Shown: in pieces, positions 42,708 to 51,260 of the stretch
How the letters are laid out: each line of letters starts with the position of its first letter
Position numbering within the stretch: the first letter of the stretch is position 1
Assembly (NCBI GenBank): GCA_902583265.1
Contig: CACHVD010000001.1
Location: 124,001-188,000, forward strand
Direction of reading: 5' to 3'
DNA: 64,000 nucleotides
Source of the DNA: an uncultured Prochlorococcus sp.
Lineage (GTDB): Bacteria; Cyanobacteriota; Cyanobacteriia; PCC-6307; Cyanobiaceae
Notes under the pieces: generated by a model
The model's input: the letters and a program-made list of their open reading frames with translations, nothing else
Databases searched by the model: none
Told to the model about the DNA's origin: nothing
Position numbers and translations under genes: made by a program

Positions 42708-42745
42708 GATTGACAGTCGATCTAATATAGAGGGAAAAACCCTCT
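42708..42745 (+). promoter_or_regulatory. Repeated element GATTGACAGTCGATCTA with hairpin
   Basis: The 17-mer at 42708-42724 is identical to 28482-28466 (minus). It is followed by the hairpin AGAGGG/CCCTCT (42729-42745). A related element with the same hairpin lies upstream of the gene at 25150. No gene follows here before 42855, so it looks like an orphan regulatory copy. Confidence 0.4.
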
Positions 42746-42855
42746 TTGTTTAATAACCCATCCCATGCAATTTATGGCATATGTGGGGAATAGTATTTTT
42801 GATAATTTATAAACGATTACTCCAATAAATATCAGTAATAAAAAATCGTCGTAGA

Positions 42856-43008
42856 TTAAGCAGCATCAGATATGTTGTTATTCGTATCTTCAATCATTTC
42901 AATCTCCTTAATCATTTCCTCTAGCCATAAAGTATTATCTTCTGATCTCTTTTTAAAATAAGAAATCTTAGGTTGATTGATTTCTAATGTCTCATAATCT
43001 CCACTCAT
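42856..43008 (-). CDS. MSGD-family small acidic protein, copy 2
   Basis: A 50-residue paralog of 26330-26467: MSGDYETLEINQPKISYFKK, then a WLEEMIKEIEMIEDT helix. Sixteen kilobases separate the copies. The first 15 residues are nearly invariant while the tail varies, so the N-terminal segment is probably the functional motif. Confidence 0.65.
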   Translation of the reverse strand: MSGDYETLEINQPKISYFKKRSEDNTLWLEEMIKEIEMIEDTNNNISDAA

Positions 43009-43137
43009 AAAATTTTCCTATTTTAGTACAAAATTTAGTTAGTTTATTTATTAGTTTCACTAAGGGGAAAATAAGAAAAAATTAATTTATGGTTAATTCA
43101 TACTTATAGAAACTAAATAATTTTGTATCAATATGAA

Positions 43138-43953
43138 CTAAATAATAGCTTTTCTTATTTTTGCTGTAATCCATTCACTAAAAACAACCGCTACTACTAT
43201 TACTAATAAAATAACTGATACCTTAGCCCAAGCTAAGTCTCCTATTTGAGCATCTAATTCTATCCCTATACCTCCTGCTCCAACTAAGCCAACAACAGTT
43301 GCTTCTCTTATATTTATATCCCACCTATAAATAGAAATACTCGTAAATGCTGGGAGAATTTGAGGCACTATGCCAAAGGTCATAATTTGTGCTTTATTTG
43401 CCCCTGTTGCCTCAATAGCTTCAATTTGGTTTTCATCAATTTCCTCAATAGCTTCATAAAGTAATTTTCCACAAAATCCTATCGATCTTAATCCTATAGC
43501 AATTATGCCAGCCAAGACTCCTGGACCGACAACTGCAACCAGAAGTAATGCCCAGATTACTGAATTAATTGATCTGCTTGAAACTATGCAAAATAAGGCT
43601 AAAGGTCTTATAAACTTTTTACTCGGAGTAGTATTGTTTGCGGATAAAAAAGCTAATGGGATTGCAATTAAGGTTCCAATCGTTGTACCAATAGTCGCGA
43701 TATTTAAAGTATCCCATATAGGTTTTATTAAAGTATAGAAATAATTAGTTTCTGGAGGAATCATCCTACCTAAAAGATCTAAAGCCTCATTATGTGAATT
43801 AAAAACATAAAACCAGATTGTATTACTACTAATCAAACCGAAACATAGGCTAAAAATTAAAGTTCCTAAAAACCAACAAAGCCAGTTTAGTAAATCTCTT
43901 TTTCGATCAAATTTTTTCCAGGTTTTGTAATCCTTTTGTTTTATAATTGGCAT
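43138..43953 (-). CDS. phnE: Phosphonate/phosphite ABC permease, second cassette, E2
   Basis: A 271-residue inner-membrane permease with about six helices. The EAA loop region reads EAIEATGANKAQIMTFGIVP (near 183-202) and is followed by INIREATVVGLVGAGGIG. It is separate from its partner, unlike the fused permease at 8271. Its start overlaps the stop of the other permease by 1 bp, giving a coupled pair. Confidence 0.9.
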   Translation of the reverse strand: MPIIKQKDYKTWKKFDRKRDLLNWLCWFLGTLIFSLCFGLISSNTIWFYVFNSHNEALDLLGRMIPPETNYFYTLIKPIWDTLNIATIGTTIGTLIAIPLAFLSANNTTPSKKFIRPLALFCIVSSRSINSVIWALLLVAVVGPGVLAGIIAIGLRSIGFCGKLLYEAIEEIDENQIEAIEATGANKAQIMTFGIVPQILPAFTSISIYRWDINIREATVVGLVGAGGIGIELDAQIGDLAWAKVSVILLVIVVAVVFSEWITAKIRKAII

Positions 43954-44750
43954 TACTTTATTAATTTCCTTAAATGACTAGATGTATATTCAACAATCAT
44001 CACGATAGAAATAATTACGATAAGAACAGCTGCTGCAATCTCAAATTCATATCTATCAAAGGCTTTATTTAAGGTAGAACCAATACCTCCTCCCCCAACT
44101 ATTCCAATTACCGCTGACTCCCTGAAATTAATATCCAATCTATATAAAGATAATCCGATAAATCTTGGCATAACTTGAGGTTGGACACCATAATTAATCC
44201 ATTGAAACCAATTACTTCCAGTAGATTTGATTGCTTCAGCTTGGGATTTACTTATTTCTTCAATATCTTCAGATAATAATTTAGCGAAAAAGCCTATTGT
44301 CGAAAAACTTAGAGTTACCATCCCAGCAAAAGGTCCAAAACCCATTAACTTAACAAAAAATATTGCTAAGATTACTTCCTGAAAACTCCTTGATAATGTG
44401 ATAATTCCTCTTGAAAAAAAATAAACAAATTTAGGAGCTATGTTTTTAGCAGCTCCCAAGGAGACAGGAATAGAAATAATTATCCCCACAATAGTTGCTA
44501 CAATAGTCATCCATAAACTTTCAAAAATACCAGCCAAAATCTCATCAGATCTAGTTATAAAATCTGGAGGGAAAAAAGCAAATATAAAGTTTTTACCCCT
44601 TGGGATCCCTTCAAGAATTCTTTGCCAATCAATTTCCGTAGTTAGGAAAACAGATAATAAATAAGTACTAATGAGTAAAATTAATCCAATTCTTAATAAC
44701 TTATTTTTTATTAATGGTTTTCTTTCCCAAATTACTTTCTTATCTTTCAT
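43953..44750 (-). CDS. phnE: Phosphonate/phosphite ABC permease, second cassette, E1
   Basis: A 265-residue permease: EAIKSTGSNWFQWINYGVQP is the EAA loop and INFRESAVIGIVGGGGIGS follows. Homologous to its neighbour, consistent with a heterodimeric transmembrane pore. It lies 11 bp downstream of phnC. Confidence 0.9.
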   Translation of the reverse strand: MKDKKVIWERKPLIKNKLLRIGLILLISTYLLSVFLTTEIDWQRILEGIPRGKNFIFAFFPPDFITRSDEILAGIFESLWMTIVATIVGIIISIPVSLGAAKNIAPKFVYFFSRGIITLSRSFQEVILAIFFVKLMGFGPFAGMVTLSFSTIGFFAKLLSEDIEEISKSQAEAIKSTGSNWFQWINYGVQPQVMPRFIGLSLYRLDINFRESAVIGIVGGGGIGSTLNKAFDRYEFEIAAAVLIVIISIVMIVEYTSSHLRKLIK

Positions 44751-44761
44751 TTAATATATTT

Positions 44762-45529
44762 CTAATTTGCTACGGTTTTAGACCAGTCTTCTTCTCCATA
44801 TATATTTGTAAGTATTGCTTCTGATAAGCCACTTGCCTTGCCATCGTAAACAATTTCTCCAGCTTTTAAACCTATTATTCTTTCTGCAAAATTCTGAGCA
44901 AGAAAAACATCATGAATATTTATGATTGCAGCAAGATTTCTTTCCTTACATAACTCGCATATTAATCGCATAATTTGCCTGGAATTTTTGGGATCTAAAC
45001 TAGCTGTAGGTTCATCTACTAAAAGTAACATTGGATTTTGTATCAAAGCTCTAGCAATTCCTACTCTTTGCCTCTGCCCTCCTGATAATTCATCGGCTCT
45101 TTTATCAAGCATATGCTCTAGTCCAATTCTTTGAAGCAATCGGAATGCTTCTTCAATATCTTTTTGAGGAAATTTCCTGAAAAAACTATTCCAAAATCCT
45201 ACGTAACCTAATCTACCGGAAAGGACATTTTCCATTACACTTAATCTTTCTACCAAAGCAAATTCCTGGAAAATCATTCCAATTTGTCTTCTTATTTTTC
45301 TTAATTTAGATTTATTTAAAGAAGTAATGTCATTTTTTTCATTAGCGAAATAAACTTTCCCTGAAGTGGGCTCAACTAATCTATTTATTGTTCTAATAAA
45401 AGTACTTTTACCAGCACCTGAAGGACCGATAAGAGCAACTACTTGCCCATTAGGAATTTCTAGGTTTATTCCTTTAAGCGCCTCTTCTCCAGTTGGATAA
45501 ACCTTTTTGAGGTTTATTGTTTTAAGCAT
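44762..45529 (-). CDS. phnC: Phosphonate/phosphite ABC ATPase, second cassette
   Basis: A 255-residue PhnC: Walker [18 protein letters not shown] (35-51), Q-loop [17 protein letters not shown], signature [15 protein letters not shown], Walker [14 protein letters not shown]. The PhnC-type [16 protein letters not shown] is diagnostic. It lies 31 bp after phnD. Confidence 0.92.
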   Translation of the reverse strand: MLKTINLKKVYPTGEEALKGINLEIPNGQVVALIGPSGAGKSTFIRTINRLVEPTSGKVYFANEKNDITSLNKSKLRKIRRQIGMIFQEFALVERLSVMENVLSGRLGYVGFWNSFFRKFPQKDIEEAFRLLQRIGLEHMLDKRADELSGGQRQRVGIARALIQNPMLLLVDEPTASLDPKNSRQIMRLICELCKERNLAAIINIHDVFLAQNFAERIIGLKAGEIVYDGKASGLSEAILTNIYGEEDWSKTVAN

Positions 45530-45560
45530 TAAGTCTGATTTTATTTATGATTAATAATTT

Positions 45561-46559
45561 TTATTTGCAATCATAAACAACACCATTAGCCTTATCTATT
45601 TTTCTAATAACATCCCAATCGTGCTTGTGACTTATTGAAATGAATCTATCAGCCTTTTTAAATTCTTTATCTAATGTTGAATTATCCCAGTTATAGGTGT
45701 AAAAAGCTTGCTTTACTTTTGCAACTACAGCTGGATGTAAATTATGAGCATGAGCATAACCTGTCGTTGGGAAGGTTTGGGATTTATAAATAGTTCTTAT
45801 TTTAGAAGAATCAACAACACCTCTTGCATCCATTCTTGTAAGAACTGAGTTAGCAATTGGTGCTACTTCATAATCTTTGTTTGCAACACCCATTATTGAA
45901 TTTTGATGCTTGCCAGAAAAGACCGGGGTGAAATCTTTATTTGCCTCAAGACCAAATTCTCCTTTAAGAATGGCCGATGGTGCTTTAAATCCTGAATTAG
46001 ATGTCTTAGATGTAAATGTAACTTTTTTACCTTTTAAATCTGCAGGAGAATTAATTGGACTATCAGAAGGAACAATAATTTCCATTTCATAACCGTAAGA
46101 TAAATCTTTTTTAGCCATCATTCCAAATGGAACTGCTCCTGCACATGCTGCTGCCACTGTATTGCTTCCAGTATTAATTCCTGCTACATGAAGACGTCCA
46201 GATCTCATTGCTTCAACTTGAGCAGCATAAGATTGAACTGGTAAGAAAGTGACTTTTTTACCAGTCACCTTAGACATATGTGTTACAAAATCTTCCCAAA
46301 CTTTTGCATAAACGGAAGGGTCTTCAACAGGTGTATATGAGAACACAATGGTTTCAGGATCTATCCATTCATCTTCGGAAAGGGGTAGGTCTGCGAGAAA
46401 ATCTCCATCTCGATCACAATATTTGCTGTCAACAGTATTATTTGGATTGCAATCAGATAAATCTAAATCTCCAATTAAATCATTTGATTTGTTTCCACAA
46501 CTTGAAATACTTGTACTGATTATTGATAGACCTAAGACGATCTTTAATAAATTTTTCAT
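45561..46559 (-). CDS. phnD: Phosphonate/phosphite binding lipoprotein, second cassette
   Basis: A 332-residue lipoprotein: signal ending TSISSC (Cys near 21), then an acidic N-terminal extension with a DxDGDxxxD-like calcium-type loop (CDRDGDFLADLP, near 49-60), then the PhnD core (IVFSYTPVEDPSVY, VHVAGINTGS-type ligand loop, FTSKTSNSGFKAPSA). It is longer than PhnD at 10515 and of the type often linked with methylphosphonate or phosphite uptake. No phnY, phnZ, ptxD or C-P lyase gene is in the window. Confidence 0.88.
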   Translation of the reverse strand: MKNLLKIVLGLSIISTSISSCGNKSNDLIGDLDLSDCNPNNTVDSKYCDRDGDFLADLPLSEDEWIDPETIVFSYTPVEDPSVYAKVWEDFVTHMSKVTGKKVTFLPVQSYAAQVEAMRSGRLHVAGINTGSNTVAAACAGAVPFGMMAKKDLSYGYEMEIIVPSDSPINSPADLKGKKVTFTSKTSNSGFKAPSAILKGEFGLEANKDFTPVFSGKHQNSIMGVANKDYEVAPIANSVLTRMDARGVVDSSKIRTIYKSQTFPTTGYAHAHNLHPAVVAKVKQAFYTYNWDNSTLDKEFKKADRFISISHKHDWDVIRKIDKANGVVYDCK

Positions 46560-46631
46560 TAGTGTTGAATTTATTCTCCATATTTAACTTGCTCTAAAGA
46601 GATTAACTTTTTCCCAAAAAGAGTTTAAATT

Positions 46632-46673
46632 CTGATTAATTGTTTTATTTTGAGTTAGTCAATTTTTAATCAG
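46632..46673. promoter_or_regulatory. Inverted repeat in the phnD/Crp-regulator divergent promoter region
   Basis: CTGATTAATTG (46632-46642) and CAATTTTTAATCAG (46660-46673) form an 11-bp interrupted dyad between the divergent genes, a good place for the regulator encoded at 46752. No Pho box is visible here. Confidence 0.45.
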
Positions 46674-46751
46674 ATTTATTAGGGAATTAAATAATTTTTA
46701 ATTTATTTTTAACTTTATAAATTTAGGGTGAAAGCATTTTAAAAAATAAAT

Positions 46752-47288
46752 ATGATAATTCCTGAAAAGCAAAATATAGAATTTAAAGAAAATACAATTC
46801 TAGAAGTCAAATCAGGAATATTAATAATGCAATCAAAAATCAAGAATAAGAAAAATATTATTGGGATAATAAATGAAAATGTTGTAATAAATTTGGAATT
46901 ATGTAACTACGAAAATATTAAATTAATTGCGTTGACAAATTGCGAAATTAAAACAATTAAAAGAGGGCTATTTTTTTCATCTACAGACTTATTAACAAAA
47001 AGTCTAAAAAGAATTGATCAATTGGAAAAACTTTTATTAATAAGTAATATAAAAAAATCAGAAGAAAAACTAAAAGAATTTCTTTTATACTTATCTTCAA
47101 TTATTGGCTTAAAAAAAGATAAACATATTTATCTAAATTTAAAAGAATTTAATTTTACCCATAAAATTATTGGTAATTCAATTTCTTCAACAAGAGTAAC
47201 CGTAACAAGAAATTTAAAAATACTAGAAAAAAAAGGTTGGCTCAAATTTGAAAAAAAAGGTATTTTAATTCCGTTTAAAGATAATTAA
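46752..47288 (+). CDS. Crp/Fnr-superfamily transcriptional regulator
   Basis: A 178-residue protein, short for the family. The winged helix occupies the C-terminus (LNLKEFNFTHKIIGNSISST then RVTVTRNLKILEKKGWLKFE, about 130-170) with the recognition helix STRVTVTRNLK. The N-terminal part is a reduced beta-roll without recognisable cyclic-nucleotide residues. Divergent from phnD and near phoBR, it may be the PtrA-type phosphorus-responsive activator known from Prochlorococcus; this is inference. Confidence 0.8.
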   Translation: MIIPEKQNIEFKENTILEVKSGILIMQSKIKNKKNIIGIINENVVINLELCNYENIKLIALTNCEIKTIKRGLFFSSTDLLTKSLKRIDQLEKLLLISNIKKSEEKLKEFLLYLSSIIGLKKDKHIYLNLKEFNFTHKIIGNSISSTRVTVTRNLKILEKKGWLKFEKKGILIPFKDN

Positions 47289-47340
47289 CCAAGCCTTAAT
47301 AAAATAGATTTATTTTATATATACAAATAATATCTTTATT

Positions 47341-47646
47341 ATGTCTTGTTCTATAACATCTGTTTTTACTTTTAGAATTGAAAGCACTTTCGATGAATGG
47401 GCAGCAATATTTGATAGTGCAGAAGCAGATAAAAGGCATTCAGAATTTGATATTAAGCCACTTTTTAGAGGAGTAAGTAAGAAAGATCCTCAAAAAGTTA
47501 TTGTTATTCATCAAGCTCCAGAAGGTAATGTTCAAAAGTTTGTAGAAGCTAATGGTGACTGGATGGCAACTCATAGAGTTGACTTATCAACAATGGAAGA
47601 ATCATCTTGGACTTTTTCAGCAACAACGGAGAATTGTTGTGATTAA
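47341..47646 (+). CDS. DUF3764 family protein
   Basis: A 101-residue soluble protein. FTFRIESTFDEWAAIFDSAE and PLFRGVSKKDPQKVIVIHQA are characteristic of DUF3764, small proteins common in marine picocyanobacteria. Probable dimeric alpha/beta fold. It starts 53 bp after the Crp-type gene and ends 4 bp before the lipoprotein gene, so may be in one operon. Confidence 0.75.
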   Translation: MSCSITSVFTFRIESTFDEWAAIFDSAEADKRHSEFDIKPLFRGVSKKDPQKVIVIHQAPEGNVQKFVEANGDWMATHRVDLSTMEESSWTFSATTENCCD

Positions 47647-47649
47647 CAA

Positions 47650-47898
47650 ATGAAAAGACTACTATTCCCACTACTAGCTCTCTCAACTATTTTCCTTGCG
47701 AGTTGTACTAGTAACCCAAACAAAATAGGTACTCAAAAGGTTTCTGAAACCCAAAAGCAGAGAGAAGTTTGTCTAGATTGGTATGGCTACAGAATTGATA
47801 CCAATAAAGCAATTAATGATTTAAATCTAAAAATTGAAACCGAATCAGAATTAATGGCTTATTGTGATTTCTTCAAGAATGTAGCTGATACAAAATAG
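47650..47898 (+). CDS. Small lipoprotein
   Basis: An 82-residue protein with signal and lipobox LPLLALSTIFLASC (Cys 19). The mature part has three more residues of note (VCLDWYGYRID and AYCDFF). Probably periplasmic-side membrane anchored. Function unknown. Confidence 0.72.
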   Translation: MKRLLFPLLALSTIFLASCTSNPNKIGTQKVSETQKQREVCLDWYGYRIDTNKAINDLNLKIETESELMAYCDFFKNVADTK

Positions 47899-47917
47899 AT
47901 TTAGACAAAAAAGAAAT

Positions 47918-48088
47918 TTAATCTTTTGAGTCACTCGATTTCATTTCTTTTTGTGCTTGCTTGATTCTTTCTTCAAAGACTGATCTTCTATATGGAGTTA
48001 CTTCTCCATTTTTAGTTGCCAAGATTTGGGCTTCATAAAGCCTCCTGGCTCTTGTGATTTTTTCTCTTATTTGAGAGAGCTCATTCAT
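47918..48088 (-). CDS. Small helical basic protein
   Basis: A 56-residue frame, MNELSQIREKITRARRLYEA then TPYRRSVFEERIKQAQKEMK. Strong amphipathic helices and charge. It is conserved in style with picocyanobacterial orphans. Function unknown. Confidence 0.58.
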   Translation of the reverse strand: MNELSQIREKITRARRLYEAQILATKNGEVTPYRRSVFEERIKQAQKEMKSSDSKD

Positions 48089-48297
48089 GATCTTATGCAG
48101 TTAATGAGAATCCCGTTCCCTATTCTCATATCATGCGTCCAAATAAATTGGATGAACGTCGAAAATAACCTAACATTCGAAAAACAAGTTTGGATTTAAG
48201 ATATATTTAAGAAATATTTAAAAGTAGCACTTAATAAAATAATTTTAAATAGAAAGTTTATCTAGAGGTAAATATTTTCGACCATGATCATGTGATG

Positions 48298-48498
48298 TTA
48301 GTCTTCATTCTCTAATGTTTTGTAATATCTCCTAGATTGAGGTGATTTGAGAGAATCATTATAATTTTTGATTAATATCGAATCATCCAAAAAAGATATA
48401 TTTTCTCTTTTAAAACTTTCTTTATAAGAATATTCGATTTGCTCCTTATTTTTTGTTTGATTTAATCTTTTGGTAGAGGGTAAATTATTTAAACTCAT
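48298..48498 (-). CDS. Small hypothetical protein
   Basis: A 66-residue polar protein, MSLNNLPSTKRLNQTKNKEQ, with SPQSRRYYKTLENED at the end. No domain. The coding bias is ordinary for the region. Confidence 0.5.
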   Translation of the reverse strand: MSLNNLPSTKRLNQTKNKEQIEYSYKESFKRENISFLDDSILIKNYNDSLKSPQSRRYYKTLENED

Positions 48499-48716
48499 TT
48501 CTTATTGTTATTTTTAATTTAATGTCTTCAATATTCAAGGCGTAAAAATGTAGAAGACTTTTATACTTTAAAATTATTAGATTAAGAAGTTATTAAGCAG
48601 AAAATAAATTTGTTTAAAAAACTTCTAAATTTCTAAACTAAATATTTTTCTAATAATCAAAGTTTATTTAATAAGAATTTAACTCAGTGTTAACAATAGA
48701 CACTTAAAAAATAAAT

Positions 48717-48869
48717 ATGAATAAGATTCAACTTGTTAATTTCATTACTTTTTCAATTCTTGAAAGTAAAAGAGTTGAAGACAGATTATTTAGAAAAGAA
48801 ATTCATAGCTATCTTACCCAACTAAATAAAAAACAATTAAAAGCAATTACAAGTGAATTTATCATTTAA
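48717..48869 (+). CDS. Small helical protein
   Basis: A 50-residue frame, MNKIQLVNFITFSILESKRV then DRLFRKEIHSYLTQLNKKQL. It ends 8 bp before the lipoprotein gene start. Function unknown. Confidence 0.45.
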   Translation: MNKIQLVNFITFSILESKRVEDRLFRKEIHSYLTQLNKKQLKAITSEFII

Positions 48870-48876
48870 ACAAAAT

Positions 48877-49299
48877 ATGAAAAAGCTACTGGTTGTATTT
48901 ATTCTTATTCTTACTTCTTGCAGTACAAAAGATGAATTATCCATTACCCAAGAAGAAGTATCCATTACCCAAGAAGAATTATCCATTACAAAAGATGAAA
49001 TTTCGATTACGAAAGGTAAATCATCCATTAATGATGAAAAAAAATTATTTTATGTAACTAAAGAAACGGCTGTTCGTCTTTGTGGAGGTAAATCCAGAAT
49101 AATTGAAAGTGAAAATGAAGAAATAATAAAAATAGAAGTAAAGGATTTTTCAAATGTTGAAAAAGAAAAATTTGTTCAATTTACTCTCGTTGAGACAGAT
49201 AGGAAAGGGGGTAAATATAGAATTGTTAATTGTTATCCAAATAAAGATCCTAAAAAATCGGTAATTAAAACAATCAAGACTAATTACAAGTTAAATTAG
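48877..49299 (+). CDS. Lipoprotein with SITQEE heptad repeats
   Basis: A 140-residue lipoprotein when started at ATG 48877 (the open frame begins at GTG 48853). Lipobox ILILTSCS. Right after the lipid Cys come five near-perfect 7-residue repeats of the type ELSITQE, encoded by 21-bp DNA repeats at about 48930-49030. A globular part with one disulfide-capable pair (RLCGGKS, VNCYPN) follows. The repeats may be a spacer or coiled stalk. Function unknown. Confidence 0.68.
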   Translation: MKKLLVVFILILTSCSTKDELSITQEEVSITQEELSITKDEISITKGKSSINDEKKLFYVTKETAVRLCGGKSRIIESENEEIIKIEVKDFSNVEKEKFVQFTLVETDRKGGKYRIVNCYPNKDPKKSVIKTIKTNYKLN

Positions 49300-49319
49300 T
49301 CTTAGGTCAACTAGATCAA

Positions 49320-49673
49320 ATGAGGATATTTAAATTTCTACTTATAATTCCTGTAATAACTTTAATAATTATTTTTCAAACCTCTTTGCAAAATCGTTAT
49401 CTAATAGCTTCTGATATTAGAGATGGACAAACAATTTTTAGAAATGTTTGTGCAGGCTGTCATGTTAAAGGTGGATCAGTCGTTCTTAAAGGATCCAAAT
49501 CATTAAAACTTTCCGACCTTGAAAAAAGAGGAATAGCAGATGTAAATTCAATAACAATAATTGCCAATGAAGGGATTGGTTTTATGAAGGGTTATAAAAA
49601 AAAATTGAAGGATGGAGAGGATAAGGTTCTTGCACAATGGATCATTCAAAATGCAGAAAAGGGTTGGGAGTAA
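49320..49673 (+). CDS. Class I cytochrome c (c6-like)
   Basis: A 117-residue secreted c-type cytochrome: signal or anchor at residues 5-22, heme-binding CAGCH near 43-47 with RNV before it, distal Met in GFMKGYKKKL near 88-97. The size and DGQTIFRNVCAGCHVKGG resemble cytochrome c6 relatives. It is an electron carrier in lumen or periplasm; partner unknown. It ends at the start codon region of the LptA-like gene. Confidence 0.88.
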   Translation: MRIFKFLLIIPVITLIIIFQTSLQNRYLIASDIRDGQTIFRNVCAGCHVKGGSVVLKGSKSLKLSDLEKRGIADVNSITIIANEGIGFMKGYKKKLKDGEDKVLAQWIIQNAEKGWE

Positions 49674-50042
49674 ATGAAAAGCGTCCTTCTTGCATCGTTT
49701 TTATTTCTATTAGCTGAATTTTCTTTTGCTGAGGAATTAACTAATTACACAATTACATCTGATTCTCAAAAAAATACTTTAAAAGGTGATTTTGAAGCAA
49801 TTGGAAATGTAGTTGTTAAAAGGACTAAGGATAATTTTGAAGCCTCCTCAGATAAGCTTACTTACGATAGTGATTCGAAAACTTTAATACTATTTGGAAA
49901 TATATTTATTAAAAACTTAGAATCAGAAGGATTATCAATTGAAGAAACATCTGGAGATGAGTTGACCATATTTACTGAAACAGGACTTTTTGAATTCAAA
50001 TCTCAAAATAAAAATAGAGTAACAACAAAAATTAAATTCTAA
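49674..50042 (+). CDS. OstA/LptA-like periplasmic protein
   Basis: A 122-residue protein with signal peptide (LLASFLFLLAEFSFAEE). ITSDSQKNTLKGDFEAIGNV then ASSDKLTYDSDSKTLILFGN follow the beta-jellyroll repeats of the OstA N-terminal domain, which bridges lipopolysaccharide transport. It abuts the cytochrome gene exactly. Length is short compared with LptA (about 180 aa). Confidence 0.8.
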   Translation: MKSVLLASFLFLLAEFSFAEELTNYTITSDSQKNTLKGDFEAIGNVVVKRTKDNFEASSDKLTYDSDSKTLILFGNIFIKNLESEGLSIEETSGDELTIFTETGLFEFKSQNKNRVTTKIKF

Positions 50043-50148
50043 ATAAAGGCTTGCTTTAAAAAAATTTGTATTAAAAGGAAATTTTAAATGAGATTTAAAG
50101 CTGCTTTAATCTAAATAATCTATAAATAAATAAAATAAGTTATTAATT

Positions 50149-50316
50149 ATGCATCCAGGCAAAGTAATCAAAGATCCACAAATCAATGACACTTATTATG
50201 ATCCAGATTTAGACAAGTTTTATCAATACGTAAAAATTGGCGACTTTCCGCCAGAATGGGTGGTGACAGATTTAGATGAAGATGACGATTATTTTTACGC
50301 TTCGATGGGATATTAG
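50149..50316 (+). CDS. Small acidic hypothetical protein
   Basis: A 55-residue protein, MHPGKVIKDPQINDTYYDPD, ending DLDEDDDYFYASMGY. Strongly acidic and aromatic. No domain recognised. The 50317-50516 region that follows carries the phoB promoter. Confidence 0.55.
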   Translation: MHPGKVIKDPQINDTYYDPDLDKFYQYVKIGDFPPEWVVTDLDEDDDYFYASMGY

Positions 50317-50405
50317 TTTTAATATCTATTATTAAATTCAATAAATTAGTCTCTTTAAAATTTGTGTGAGGAAGATTAAAGAGACAATTTAAATATAAAT
50401 AAAAG

Positions 50406-50424
50406 GGTTTAAGGGAAAATTAAA
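50406..50424. promoter_or_regulatory. Candidate Pho box upstream of phoB
   Basis: Read on the minus strand: TTTAATTT-TCC-CTTAAACC, two 8-bp half-sites with a 3-bp gap, 108 bp before the phoB ATG. It fits the cyanobacterial CTTAAC-type repeat loosely. Confidence 0.42.
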
Positions 50425-50531
50425 AAGGAAATAAGATTAAATAAAAAAAATAATAATTCAATGTAAATTAATTATGAAATAATTAGATCAAATAATTTTG
50501 ATTATATAAAATAAAATTGTTGGAACTTTCA

Positions 50532-51260
50532 ATGGCTATTAAAGATCATAAAAGTTTGCAAGACTCAAGAATTCTTCTTGTAGAGGATGATAAGAGTATT
50601 AGGCTTACAGTCAGTGAAACCTTGAGCAGCGAAGGTTTTAGAGTATCAACTTTCAAAGACGGTTTAAGTGCCTTAGATTTTATTAATAATGATATTAAAA
50701 AAGATGTTGACCTAATAATTCTAGATTTAATGTTGCCAGGGTTAAATGGATTAGAGTTATGTAGAAAAATAAGAAATGAAGAAGACTATACACCCATATT
50801 AATTTTGAGTGCTAAAGATAATGAATCAGACAGGGTTCTTGGTTTAGAGGTTGGTGCAGATGATTATTTAACAAAACCTTTTGGTTTAAATGAATTAATC
50901 GCTAGATCTAGAGCCTTAATAAGAAGATCTAAACGTAATAAAAAATATATAGAAAAATCAAAAACTGTTCTCGAGTTTAATCATATAAAAATGTTCTTGG
51001 AAGAATGCAGGGTAACTTCTTTTGATAAAGAAATACCATTATCTCCCAAAGAATTTAAATTATTAGAGTTATTTTTGAAAAATCCAAAAAGAGTATGGTC
51101 AAGGGATTTAATTCTAGAAAAAATATGGGAAATTGACTTTATTGGTGATACTAAAACCGTAGATGTTCACGTTAGGTGGTTAAGAGAGAAATTAGAACAA
51201 GATCCCTCAGCTCCAAAACTTCTGAAAACTGTTAGAGGTTTTGGCTATAAGTTTGGATGA
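50532..51260 (+). CDS. phoB: Phosphate response regulator
   Basis: OmpR-type response regulator. Receiver: LLVEDDKSIRLTV, phospho-acceptor Asp in DLIILDLMLPG, and the Lys in DYLTKPFG. C-terminal winged helix: LSPKEFKLLELFLKNP and VDVHVRWLREKLE with RGFGYKF at the end. The ATG at 50532 is preferred to TTG 50517. It overlaps phoR by 4 bp, a classical two-component operon. Confidence 0.93.
   Translation: MAIKDHKSLQDSRILLVEDDKSIRLTVSETLSSEGFRVSTFKDGLSALDFINNDIKKDVDLIILDLMLPGLNGLELCRKIRNEEDYTPILILSAKDNESDRVLGLEVGADDYLTKPFGLNELIARSRALIRRSKRNKKYIEKSKTVLEFNHIKMFLEECRVTSFDKEIPLSPKEFKLLELFLKNPKRVWSRDLILEKIWEIDFIGDTKTVDVHVRWLREKLEQDPSAPKLLKTVRGFGYKFG

Noticed and set aside
48930-49030. CRISPR-like short repeats
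   Set aside because: The 21-bp repeats are contiguous, in frame and code heptads in a lipoprotein; no spacers or cas genes.
22453-50000. Integrase, transposase or phage structural genes expected for an active island
   Set aside because: I examined the frames for recombinase or transposase motifs and saw none; the HNH protein alone is not evidence of a mobile element.
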